From Chrysomallon squamiferum (lineage: Eukaryota; Mollusca; Gastropoda; Neomphalida; Peltospiridae): a stretch of 60,000 bases of DNA. The DNA is taken from the NCBI GenBank assembly GCA_012295275.1, contig CM022670.1, forward strand, positions 35,827,801 through 35,887,800, written 5' to 3'. The translations under genes were made by a program, and so were the position numbers. The notes beneath the pieces are model-generated. The model ran no database searches, was not told the DNA's origin, and saw nothing but the letters and a program-made list of their open reading frames with translations. Each line of letters starts with the position of its first letter. Within the stretch, counting starts at the first letter, position 1. Below, piece by piece: positions 37,119-51,055 of this stretch.

Positions 37119-40100
37119 GTATGTGAACATCTTATTTTATTTCAGAGATACATTAGTTATAAAAATGACAAGCATTTTCAAATTCAAATACACTTGTTAC
37201 TTAGATAGCTGGAGATAATGAAAGCTGTTCACATGTTCAGTTGGTACACACACTTGGTTATGTAACTGTAACTGACAGTTATCAAATTTATTCAGGACAC
37301 TAACATAATACCCAACGAGCATTCTTAACTTGAAACTAAATATGCCACATAAAAGACACAACACCGAGAAAACAACTGTACCAATTTATCACTGTAAAAA
37401 TCATTTAGTCAAAAATTTGAATATTTTTGAGGATTTTTTTAAATCAATTTTTAATTTCTGTTTATTTAAAATATAACACCCACAGTATTCAAGTAATATA
37501 TTATAATTTAAATTATGATCTTTTCAGTGAAAAAATTACATAAAAGGTAAAATATCTTGCATATCTATAAATAGTGATTATAAGTAAGTTCTGGCATATA
37601 GCCAAACTAAGCCAAACATGAGATCAGCAAAACTTGAGACAGCTTGTGAAATATTTTGAGACTGAATACATTTAGTTGTCATGCCTGAACAAACAATCTG
37701 GATGCATTACAAAAAGAAAAAATGTCTTAAATACTATTTTTTGTTGATGTTCCTATTATTTATGGATCACTTCTAATGTATGTTAACAGGTAATGTCTGG
37801 ATACAAGGACACAGTGACATAAAAAAACAACTTTATATATTAGAAATTTCTTATCTTTATCTTACAGAAATGACAAATATAAATTATTACAAGTAAAAAA
37901 GAAAGAACCCAACAGTAATATAAAAATATCATTTTATTACTCTTAATATGTCGTTCAGTGCTCTCCCATATAATCATCTTCAGATATATACATATGCATG
38001 CACACATGCATGCGCACACACATAATACACACACACACATACACACAAACACAGAGACATACATACACTCACAGATTGAAATTCATATACAAATATGTGT
38101 ATATATTTAAACACACGTCATTGCCTTTGATAAACCCCTGCAAAATAACAGTCTGAAGATTGATACTGTGAACCTGTAGATATGACCAAGACCTGTACTT
38201 TGATCACTGAATGAAATATAGTATGTCAGTTGTTTTGTTTGTTTTTTGTTCTTGAAGGGGTGTGGTGTTTTTGATTCTGTGATCCGTTACACAATATCTA
38301 TTACGTATATATATACTGTGTCTAATCTTTGCAAACTGAGATCACCAGTCCTACTGCACTAATGTTTAGAGAATGCTCCAGTTATTTATTTTACAATAAT
38401 CAAATAATTAAATGGCTGACAAAACGTATGTTTTTTTTTTGTTTTTTGTTTTGGAGGGGTGTTCTTTTAAAATTATGTCAGGTTGTAGTTAATAAACAAA
38501 AAGTCTCCTTTATAATTTATTTAAAAACACATCTGAATTCAAAACAGATAAATAGCTTTTAAAAACATTTAAATATATAATTTCAAATTATTTATAATAA
38601 ACAGTCTATGATTGAATTATTTTATACAGATAATCTCTTTGTAATGAGAAAAGCAGTTATAAACATTTCCCATTTTCATTTTGTATTTCATTATGTACTT
38701 TTTAAATATATAATTATAATAAATAAAATTACCTCGGTAATATCCAAGTATCTGTTGAGGAAAACAAAAGCCATGTTTTCCCATCCTATAGCCTATAATA
38801 AACAAAATAAGAAACAATTAAAAAAAACCCATTAATAATCATACATTCATGCTCTCATACATCCACATGCACATGCATGCACTGACATTCAGACATGCAC
38901 ACAGACATACACACCTGAAAATGAAAAATTAGTTATCCTATAGTATATTTATAGACCACTGGTAATCCAAATTTAAAAACAAAAACACAATGACCCTTCA
39001 CTGAATATCATTTCAGTGAAATAAACAATTTGCTAATGAAATTTCATTTGGATATATAATAAATTACAATAAATTCTGTTGGATAATATTTAGTAAACAT
39101 GATAAAATTGACAGAGTTGCAGACACAGAGAAAACACCTCTCTGTTACAAAAATTCAAAACTTGAGATGTGAATTTCAAATAAAGAAAACAACAGTATTT
39201 TTTTTCTTACGTGTTTGCTTTAATATTTATTTCATTTTCAGTTGATATGCTGTTTCATGCCAGAAAGTAAAAATATTTTTAACTGTATAAACTCTACTCT
39301 TTTTTTTTCAAGAATAAATCAATTAAGTATACAAGTAAATAACCTACCCTGCAGACGACACCAGCTTCGTAGAAAGCTTTGTCAGCAGGAACGATGTCGG
39401 TGTGGCGAAGAAGAGAGATACAAAGTCGGGCTGCGATGGTTTCCAAGGATTTCTGGGCCTGAGCAGCAGATCGATTTGAGTAATAGTGAGAAATGAGTAA
39501 CATGGTCTCAAACTCATCTTGCTGTCCGTCACCATGATCATGAAGTTTCCCCATATTCTCACACTGTCCAAAAAATAATAATAAAATAAAATAAAATACC
39601 CAAAAAAAAAAAAATAATAAATATTAGATTTTATAAAAATAAAAAAAAAATAAAAATTAAAAATTAGATTTAATATAAAAATAAAAAATAAAAAATGCTA
39701 ATAAATAAAATATAAAAATAAATGAAAATGTTTTTAAATTAAAATAATAATTTTTATTTTTATTGTTTTATAAATTAATATTAATTTTTTTTTAAAAGTA
39801 AACAACAAAAAATAAATAAAAGGGTCAAGAACAAACATTTTAATAATAAAATAAAAATAATTATACAAAAATTTAATTAAATGAAATAATAATAAAAATA
39901 TAAATTTTGAAACAAATAAAATCTACTTTCCTATGATGAATGCTTAATATATATATATATATAATTTTTTTCTTCACTGGTAATCATCTTTAATATATAC
40001 TATAATTAAAAGTTATAGCCTTTTGGTATGAAATATTTCTTTTTTAAACTTATTTTCTTCATTAAAACACCTACCAAATCAAAAAGCATGTCTCGCAGAT

Positions 40101-43100
40101 CAGCCCATGTTCTGTATGCCTCAGTTCGGTTCAGATTTTTCATGGATATCACATCAGAAAAAAGCCTCTTATAGATGTTATAATTCTGAAATAAAACATT
40201 TTAAAATTATTTGGCAACATCAGAATTTTACACGTGGAAACAATATAAAAGATTTCTGAAGACACTAGCTGAAATAATTCCTGTCCATTTTGTTTTTTCT
40301 AAAAGTTTAATAAGACTCATCAATTCTTAACCAGCAAAATTTGTATAAACCTTTTCATTATAAAATAGCTATTTAAAATAAATAAATAAATAAAATAATA
40401 AATCTGTGCATTTAAAAACTATTTTTTCAAGGACATTAATAAGAATGATTTTAGATCCCTTACTGACAAATGAATATTCTAAACGCTGATCTGTTTGATT
40501 CAAATAAAATGAATAATGTTTCTCAAGTCAACAAACCTGTGGATTGGCAGGTGCACCATATTTAGCATACAGCTCCAGAGCTTTGGTTGAATGATCTGTC
40601 TTAATAAGATGTGTTGCATACAGAGCAATATATTTCTGTAACACTTGTGGACTCTGTAAATAAAGAAACCAAAGACGAAATTTATATATATATATATATA
40701 CACATTTTTACACAATGCACATGTCTGTCCAACTAAAGGGGAGTTAAGTAAGAATTATTTATTAAAAAAGTTTACTTTTGTTTTAAAATTGCTTGTTCTT
40801 TCAGAGTAACATGAAATAATAAATGCTAAAATATGAACTGCAGAGCATTAATCAAGACTGTTATTATATTTTGACAAGATTTAAACAAACAACAATAATG
40901 TCAAAACTTAATAACGATATTTACATCAATACAGAACAGCCCAGCTAAATTAAGTCAAATGAATTAAAAACATTTAAATAAATATCCTTTTTCACTTTCT
41001 CAAAAATACCAATAAAATAAATAATTTTTATATCTGAATACACATTTTATAGAAATATACAAGTTTGTTTTTATAGTTTTTTGTCGTGTCATTCATCATC
41101 AGAAGAACCAAAGGTTTCTGGAAAACAAACTTGTATATTCCCTTGTGAATCACAACAGTTTAATCAGTAAGTTTTCTAAACTGCACAATAAGCACTAAAA
41201 ACTTCAACTCACCTGCTGTTCTGCTGTATGAATGCATTTCTCCCATTCACCTTTATCAGCATACATGTCTAATGCACCGATCACATCAACGTTGACAAGC
41301 TACAAAAAAAAATGTAATAAAAATTATTTCAGGGATAGAGTAAAGTTTTATTAATACTGACAGTTCTTTAAATATTTGGAAATGTTTACCCAGATTCAAA
41401 GTTTTGAGGTTGCAATGCTAGATCAATTAAATGTCACTTAAAACAATTTTATAAAAATTATACTAAAGTCCTTTCAATGATATGGTTATTAGATATTTTT
41501 AAATAATAATAATAGTACTAAACATCTTTTGAAAATATTTACCTCTTCTGCTCGTCCTTGATTTCTGCAGAACTCTTTATACTTTTCATCAACATATGGT
41601 TCAAACCTGTTAAAAATCACAACCATCTTCAGATAATAATAAAGAAAACAAAAACAACAACAAAAATAATATTTAGAAAAATAATGACAAAGAAAAAAAA
41701 AAAAAAAAAAAAAAGAACCAATGAAATCTTTATACTTTTCATCAAAATTACAAATATCTTCAGGTAATATACAGATTTAATAATATGGAAAATAATAATG
41801 ACAATAACAACAACAGCAGCAACAACAGTAATTAAAATAATAATATTTAGGAAATAATGACTAAGAAGAACAATGATACATTGAAAAAAAAAAATATATA
41901 TATATAATGAAATCAAAAGAGATGAAGAAAGAAAAGATTGGAGGAAACAGTAAAAGGTAATGAAGTGGTAAAAAAAAAAAAAAATGACTACAAAATCACT
42001 CATAAAAGTTAAATACCATTATTATGCAAGAGAAATAAAAAAAAAAAAAAAAAAAAAATCATATAAAAAGAAAAAAGTAAAACATAAATCTTTAAGTTTA
42101 CCTTGGTTCAAGTTCTTTAGCCACTTTTTTTGCTTTGTTCCAGTCACCACATGAAATAAACATATCAATGGCATCCTTCACCATATCCATACTTAGATAC
42201 ATCTCAGCTGCCTGAAAACAACCAATTAAATTGTTTTTAAAAAACAATTTTTTTAAATTTTTGCAATACAAAATAAACACCTTTTTTTCTCCCTCTTTTT
42301 TTTAAAAAAAAAAAAAAAAGAAAGAAAAATGGTATTGTCTTTAAAAGTTCCAATTAAATTTTCATATTTCCAGAACAATTTGAATGTCTTTGTGAGTTTA
42401 AAACTATTATATTTTCATCATAATGGATATTTATATCATCTAATACTCACAGTGTTTTGTTTTCCAATTTCTGCCAGTCTTGGTCCAATAGTTTCTACAA
42501 CAAGCTGAGCTTTCTTTTGTCCCAGAAATTTCATCGCAATATCAGCAGCCTTCAAAAAAAAAAAAAAAAAAACATTTTTTAATTTGATCAATTGTGTGAA
42601 ATTTAAATAACATTTTAAAGCAGAATAAACAAACATTTGAAATGACTGGAAACAACAAAAAAAATTAAAAAAATATAAAATAAAATAAAAATTTCATCCT
42701 GACAACCAATAAAAGAATATTATTACTCATTAAATACACTGTAAAATATTTATATATAAATAATTAATAATAAAACAAAAATTAATTAGGAAAATATATT
42801 TTTTTTTTTTTTTTTCTAAAAATATCTTTAAGCATTATGATAAAAAAAAAAAAATAATTAAAAATAATTTAAAATTACACAAAAAAAAAAAAAAAAAAAG
42901 AACTGGTATATATTAAAAAATAAAACCACATACACAGAAGAAAAGAAAAATGAAAAGCATACATCTAATTTTTAAATGTTACAAAAAGAACATACTTTAA
43001 TCCAGCATTTTTCCAGGATGTTTTTGTCTGATGTCAGTTTGTCTGTGACTTTGAGGTAACACTCCACTGCACGAGCGTAATCCCCTGATGACTCCCACTC

Positions 43101-46100
43101 TCTTGCCTGGCCTACCATCGATTCCACTCCTCTGTAAGTAACAAATGTTATTATTTAATATATAATAGTATGTGTTTCTTTGTGACAGTATTTAACATGC
43201 ATGGATATACATGTTAATTTTGTAATATCAGAGATTAGGAGTTAATTAAGTGTGTTAGTGTGTTTGCATATTTTGTATATTTAACAGTGCAGGTTACTTT
43301 ACTTTAATTGTTTATTATTTTATTCCACTTTTTATATATTTATTTATTTTGCTTATGACAAATAATATGATCAAATAACAGAGGTTTTACTTTTATGTAT
43401 TTTCATTTAGTTTACAACAATTTTCAGAAATTAGGAAAATATAAATATGTATAATAGTGAAAAATATTAAAAATTATTAAGTTGAACAGATATACCTGTT
43501 TTATGATAAACAGATCTTAAAACAGATCTTAAAACTATAATATGATCAACAACAGCAACAATAACAACAGCAAGAACAACAACAAAAAATAACAATAAAA
43601 GAATATAAAATAAAATTAAAATAATGATAATAACATAAAATAATAATATAGTAATAAAGAAAATAAATTAATCAAATTATAAACAGTAATTGTTAAACTG
43701 TATTTTTATTAATATTTGTAGACAACTTTTTTCTAAGTCTATATTATTTTATTATTATGAAGATACAAACACAAGAACATGCAGAAACAGATAAAGTAAA
43801 TTTACTATATATTAATCCAGAGGTGTTAGAGAGGCATATACATTCATTAGCATAACAGCTGATTATTATTTATGTAATTAAATAAAACATTGCTGTTGAC
43901 ATTAGTATTTCTAGATCATTGCATTTACTTAGGAGTAATGAGAAAAAAAATTGAAATTTTTATCTATATATTTATGTATGTGTGCAACATTAAGATTAGA
44001 GGTTTACTTTTAACATTATCTGATATAAAATATAATGCAAATAAAATATTCTGTGTACAATGGAAAGACAACTGTGGTCAAATTTGCAAAAATAATAACA
44101 ATAAGAATAATAATAATAACAATATCATTAATAAACACTATTATTTTTGTTTTTTACTAGTAATTTAGTTTTTGGCATATATATATACACCAAATTGATA
44201 ATTAATTATTTTCTAAACAATTTACAGAAAACATTTGATTAATTCTATTTATTAAAATTATAAAGATTATATATCCCACATATTAAGACATTTTGACATA
44301 CTTACTAGATTATGTAGTGCTTTCTATATATATATATATATTATTTATTATTTATTATTATTATTTTTTTCTGTACTGATTTGTAAATAAGATAAGTGAT
44401 ATAACTTTATCAAACTTCCACTAAAATGGTTTTAAAGATTTTGCAAAGAAAATCAAAGCACAAAGTTTTCCTTCACCATACTGTTGAAAGAAAATGTCCA
44501 TCAACATGCACATAGAACACAAACTAGTTACTAAGCGGATGAAAGGAAAAAGCAGAAAAAATGTACTGTAAGTTTTTAACTTACCCAAGTTGATGGCTTT
44601 ACATAAATAAAACTATGTTACTATGACAAATATAAACTAAAAACAGCAAGGAGTAATGCTTACATCTTCAAATGTATATATATATATATATTTATCCTGC
44701 AATCACTGTATTATGCATCGTAGCAAGATAACAAATATAGATAAATTTCTGTGCTTCTAAGCAATGAAATACATATGTATGTATTAAAATGACTTCTTTA
44801 ATGTTTAACTGCTTGATCAGAAAATGTCAATCAACACTTGTGAAGTACTATTGTCAAAAGTGGCCAGTTTAAAAATAAAACAGTTTTTTTCATTTAGTTT
44901 TTGTATTATTTAAAATTGCAGGATGAAAGAAATATCTGGTTACTGTCTTAAGATATCAGCTTTAGCCTGCTCAGATCAAATGGCCCAATGCATCACAGCA
45001 GAGACTCACTGAATTGGGCCATTCTTACTCTCACAGGACAATGCTGGCATCGTGAGACAGTAACCAGTTATACCTGGCATGTATTTTGGTTTGAGCGAAG
45101 AAAACAAATGTACTAACATACTCATGTGAACATATATGACAAATTGCTTAGTTTTCTTTGGGATAAAATATTCTTTTTCTCTTTTTTTTCTTAAATGATA
45201 AAGTGACAGATATAAAAGGGTAAATTTTACATGGGATAGTACCCATTTTTAATATGGTCATTCACTGAAATGATATTGACAATTTAGTTATCTGTAGATA
45301 TAAAATGTTTGGAAAATATTTTCACAAAGGGCACTGATACTGTAACTGCATGTAGATAAGCCTAGTTATTACTATGTTTCAGTGAGGCATCAAACACAAA
45401 ATACATTCACGTAATTCCTAATAAAATGAAACAAACATTATCCTTTCTTGTCTAATTTTAGCAAAACAATTCTTGAAGCAGCAAGCACAAATTTAAAATG
45501 CACTCCAAGATCATTTTTATTATGTAAATGAATGTAAAAGAATATTTTCAGCACTGAATACATATTGCAGGGATAGTCAAAAACATTGCTAAAATAAACA
45601 AAATGATACTGTTGTCATTTTTTAGCAGCATGCACTATGCATTCTAACAGGTTTGTTATGGGTATTGCAACCACTGGCACAGGCTGTTATATCATGCATG
45701 CTGTCACTGTAGCAGATTTTATATATATAATACATTTATAGAATAATTATACTGGCACTGTACTCATTATGGTTCTAAACGTGCCTCTGAAATATAGGTC
45801 AGATGGTGCTTAGAGGGATGAGAAATGTTTCAGGTTATTGTTTAGTGTGTATAGGAACTGAACTACAAACAGAAAGATGTTCAACTGTGAAACAGACTAA
45901 CCGTTGTGTGTTGTCTGTCATCTGGTTGTCATATTCATCCTGAAGTTGTTGAAGTTTGTGAGGAATGTATTCCTTGCATATACGAAGTGCATCACTCCAC
46001 ATTTCTGATTCCTGAAACAAAATTGTTATTAGCTAAAAATCCTCTGAAGTAACAGTGGATGTATCATTTACAATTCGGACTTGAAAAAATAAAATATTTA

Positions 46101-48459
46101 TAATTTTTGTTACATTACTATTATATTTTTTTTTACCTTTAAAGGTACAGACTCAAATTATATTAAATATGGAACACCGCTGTTTAGCAAAACAGACTTT
46201 GGAAAATAATAACATATAAAATGAGGAGAAAAAAAGTATTTTAAAATTCAAAAAGTGGTTTAAAAGATTCCATTTCCTTTTTTTCTTTTAAATTAAATAT
46301 TTTTTTTTTTCAACCAACTTTACAGAATGAAACAGCTATAATATCAGTTTGGAAAATAATACAGATTGAAAAGTTGTGTACTATATCCATATTAATTTTT
46401 TTACTTTTTATAATCAAATGCATTTTCCTTTTATATTTTAAATCAAACAGCTATGAATGAAACAGATATATTATCAGATTTTGCAAAATCATACTACATA
46501 TAAATAAATAAAAAATTATTTATAAATGTCTGTATTTTCCAAAAGTGGTTTAAAAAAATTCCACATTAATTATTTTCTTTTAACTGAACATTTTATTCAT
46601 TTTTTTTTATTTTTTTTTTTAAATCAACCTTGTAGAATTTGACAGCAAGTTCAGGCCTCTGTGCTCGTAACAAATATGACTCAGCCTTCGCAAATTCCTT
46701 CTCCTCAAATGCGAATCTTGCTTGACCAACAAGGACATCGGCCACTGAGTCTGGGTCATGAGCTTCAGCCACACGTTGTGCAGAGTCCCAGTCCTGGTTA
46801 TGTACATACCTGATGTGTAATAAACAGTGTAAAATGAATACAAAACAACCTTTACGTAACAGATCAGATGTGTTCTAACTGTAGTAAATAAAACAAATTA
46901 CGTTTTTATTTCTTATAGCTGCTCTACATTAGACAGTATAATATGATAGGTAAAACTTGAAGTTTAGGAGGAAGCATATAATTTATATTTCTCTAATGTT
47001 AATTAATTCTAACTTCAGAATGGAGTATATAACAGAGGAAAAAAAATATATAATAAAATAAAAAATAAAAGTGACTTCAGTAAATAACCAAACTGCAACA
47101 GATAGATTTAAATCAGTGTATTCTATTTCATTTAAACCATTTATCCTCATGCTAATTTCTTTCAGATATAACCATCTAATATGATTAATGGTGCAGACAA
47201 TAAGTGTTAGTCTTAAGATAGGACTGTACTAAGATAACCATTAACCAGAGCTAAATTGAAAGATGTAAAAATATTTCAGTCTCTATTCTCTGTAATCTTC
47301 TAACACATAATTGCAATAAATGGCAAACATTTCAAACTCATAAGCTATATACAAAAAGCAACTCTACTGAAACTTTCAATGAATATAAGCATATTTCAAA
47401 ATACGGCAGTCAAACTGGACATACTATATATAATACAACAGTACATAATAATTCTAATATAATTTCAGCTTAAACTAAACTTACATAAGTACGGCTTCTT
47501 TGGGTCTTCCAGCTTTCACAAATTCAGCTTCAGCCTCTGAAAACTTTCCTTCGTCTTCCAGGAACATGGCATACTTGAGATGAATCTCGGGCAATTTGTC
47601 TTTCATAGCAATACGAGCAAGATCAAAGGCAAAGTCAAAAGCACTGAAAACAAATATTGAAAACAATGTCTTCAAAATATAATCCTTAACAATCATTTCT
47701 CTTAAAAAAGCATAAGTCAGTATTTGTTTTATCTGTGTGTATTTGTCTGTGTATGTACTTTTATGTATATCTATCTTTCTATCAATCTCTATACCTATAC
47801 CTATGTACTTTTTAAAATAAAACATTATTTAACATTATTCACTACTGCTGATTGTAATAATTATACAAAGTAAAACAAAATTGTACTTAGGAAAACATAA
47901 AATAAAAAAATCTGATGTAAGAAGAAATGATGAATTTTTGATGTTACCAGTTTTCTGTGGCATAGTCGATGGCTGAATCAAGGAAACCATACTTGTGAAG
48001 TAATTTCACTGCTGAATCCCCACCAAGAGTTTTAGCCCACATATAGGCTACTTGCTTAGCTGCAACCTGACCTCCGTGGTTCTTAGCAACCTGGAATTCA
48101 AATAGATAATTTTTCAACTGTTTCAACACAAAACATGCAGATCAAGACTTAACACTACCAGTTGTTTTAAAATTATTATTATAAAGTACACATTATTTTT
48201 AAAAACACACACACACACATACACTTTCCTTTTATTAAAAATATATTTAAAACTGAATAAAATAAGTCTGAAATAGGATAAATTTCTGTGAAACATGTAA
48301 ATAAAACTGTAAATATTACCCTGTAGGCCTCATCCCACGAATCATGTGCCCTGTACATGTTGACAGCAGCTTTCCAGTCTCCTGCCTCAATAAAGTGATG
48401 TTCTGCCTGCCTCAAGTTGCCTTCACTCTCCAGTTCCTACAGGAAAATATAATTATACC

Positions 48460-48490
<31 letters not shown>

Positions 48491-51006
48491 ATACATACAT
48501 ACATACACACACACATACACATACACATTTTGATGATTAGTGATAAAGGATTGGCTCCTGCTTCTCGGTTGTCACCCAAGACATTCAATGTTTTGTGATT
48601 TTTAATATTCAGTATTGTTTTAATTTTATTGTTATTATTTATTTATTTATTTGTTCATTTGTTTATCTATTATTAGTTTAATACATATTTTAAAGGATAT
48701 ATTCTGGATAATTTAAAAGTGATATTAATCAAATTTTATCCATATATAATTACATTAAAGTTATTTCAGTGTGTAAATTCTATATCTGTTCCAGATCTAA
48801 TGTGAAAGTATTCATATTCAACAGATTATTACAGAAAAAGAATATCATTACAAAATTTGTTTGAATTAAATATGAGAATATCTGCATTTGTTTTTACCAT
48901 CAATTATTACAAATAAACAAACACACACACACACACATACAAACACAAAATTCTTTTTTCTATCTTTTTTCTTTTTTTAACACTAAACAACAAAATTTAA
49001 TATATATTATCATATCAGTTCTAAAAAATGGGTTATTCTTTAAATTTCAAAAATATAGATATTTTACTATTATTTTTATTTTAAAATATTTACCTATTTA
49101 CACTTTACATAAATATATCTTATAAATTTACCCAGTACTTAAATTTTCTCAACCACAATAACAGTAATGAAAGATGATACATACATTGGCTAGAAGCTGG
49201 TGGGTGTCTGGCAGTAGGTCTCTGTGGTACTGTTTTACTAGACGAATCATGTCATTGTAATGTCGTTGTTTCTTGTACATTGTGATAGCCAAATCAGGCT
49301 CCTCAACAGCAACATACAGTCTGAAAAAAATAATAATAATAATAATAATAATAATAAGTAAATAAATAAATAAATTCTAATGATACATACAAATCTATAC
49401 ATGTTTACTTTGCAAAGCACTATAATAAAATGGTTTACTAAAATGTAATGCAACTGTTTCCTCCTAGTTATTAATATTAGTATTAGTATTAGTATTAATA
49501 ATAATAAATAAATAAATAAATAAATAAATAAATATAATAAAATTTAATGAGTACACACAAATCTATACAGGTTTGCTTTGCAATGCACTATAATAAAATG
49601 GTTTAATAAAATGTAATGCAATTGTTTCCTCCAGTTATGTCGTTTAACAAAATGTACCACAATAATTTATTGTAATAGAATGTGTAACAATAATTTATAT
49701 TAATAAAGTATACTATAATAATTCATTTTAATAAAATGTACTACACCAATTCATTTTAATCAAATATCCTACATTAATTTATATAAATAAAATGTACTAC
49801 AATGGTTTATTTCAATAAAATGTCCCACAATAATTTATTAAATATTAATTCAATAAAATGTACTCCAGGAGTTTATTTTATTTATTAAAACTATGGTTGA
49901 ATTGTTTATTAGAATAATATAAATGTTTTTAATTTTATTTTAATAAATAAAATAAACTCCTGGAGTACATTTTATTGAATTAATATTTAATTAATATTTA
50001 ATAAATTATTGTGGGACATTTTATTAAAATAAACCATTGTAGTACATTTTATTTATATAAATTAATGTACGTTTTATTAAAATGAATTGGTGTAGTACAT
50101 TTTATTAAAATGAATTATTATAGTATACTTTATTAACATAAATTGTTGTAGTACACTTTATTAATATAAATTATTGTTACACATTTTATTACAATAAATT
50201 ATTGTGGTACATTTTATGTACTAATTTATATTAATAAAGTGTACAACAACAGTTTATTTTAATAACATATCCAACAGTAACTTATTTCAATAAAATGTAC
50301 TTTAATAATTTATGTTCATAAAAAGTCCTACAATTAATTATGTATTTTAACAAAATGTAACACAATAATTTTTATTGACAAAATGTACTAAGTAACATAT
50401 TTTAATAAAAAAAGAAGTACAACAGTTAACTTTAATGTGTAATAAAATTATTCATTTTGTCAAATTATTTTAAAATCAAATTACAAAAGTTTATTATTAT
50501 TATTATTTTTAAAGTATTATAACAGTTTTAATACAATAGCTTATTCAGCAACATAAACTACAATATGATATTTTAAAAACAACATTAAAAGTATGCAATT
50601 AGAATCATACTTCTCTGCCTCTCTAAACTTCCCTTCTTCTTCCAGCTTTCTTGCTTGAGAAATGTACAAGCTTGACACATCATCAGCTTTCATATAGGTT
50701 GATGCAAGCTACAAAAAACAAATAAATGGTACATAAAAATCATTAATTAAAATTATTCATTTGATCAAACCCTGCAATTCCGAAGTTTTTAAGTTCCTGT
50801 GTCAAACCATTTATAATTTGTTTTTACTATTTTTGCAATGCAGTGTTAGAAACATTATTATAATGTTATAGATCATATATATGTAAAAAAAAAAACATTA
50901 GCAGTAGCTGGTAAATAACTTAGTTAATAATTATAATGTGAATAGATTTTTAATGCATTTGTGTTTAAAATTGGAACAGAAAACATGTGAACATTTTATA
51001 TATATA

Positions 51007-51055
<49 letters not shown>

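Noticed and set aside
41629-42003. 124-codon minus-strand frame rich in Phe/Ile/Val
   Set aside because: It is intronic T/A-rich sequence and not a membrane protein.
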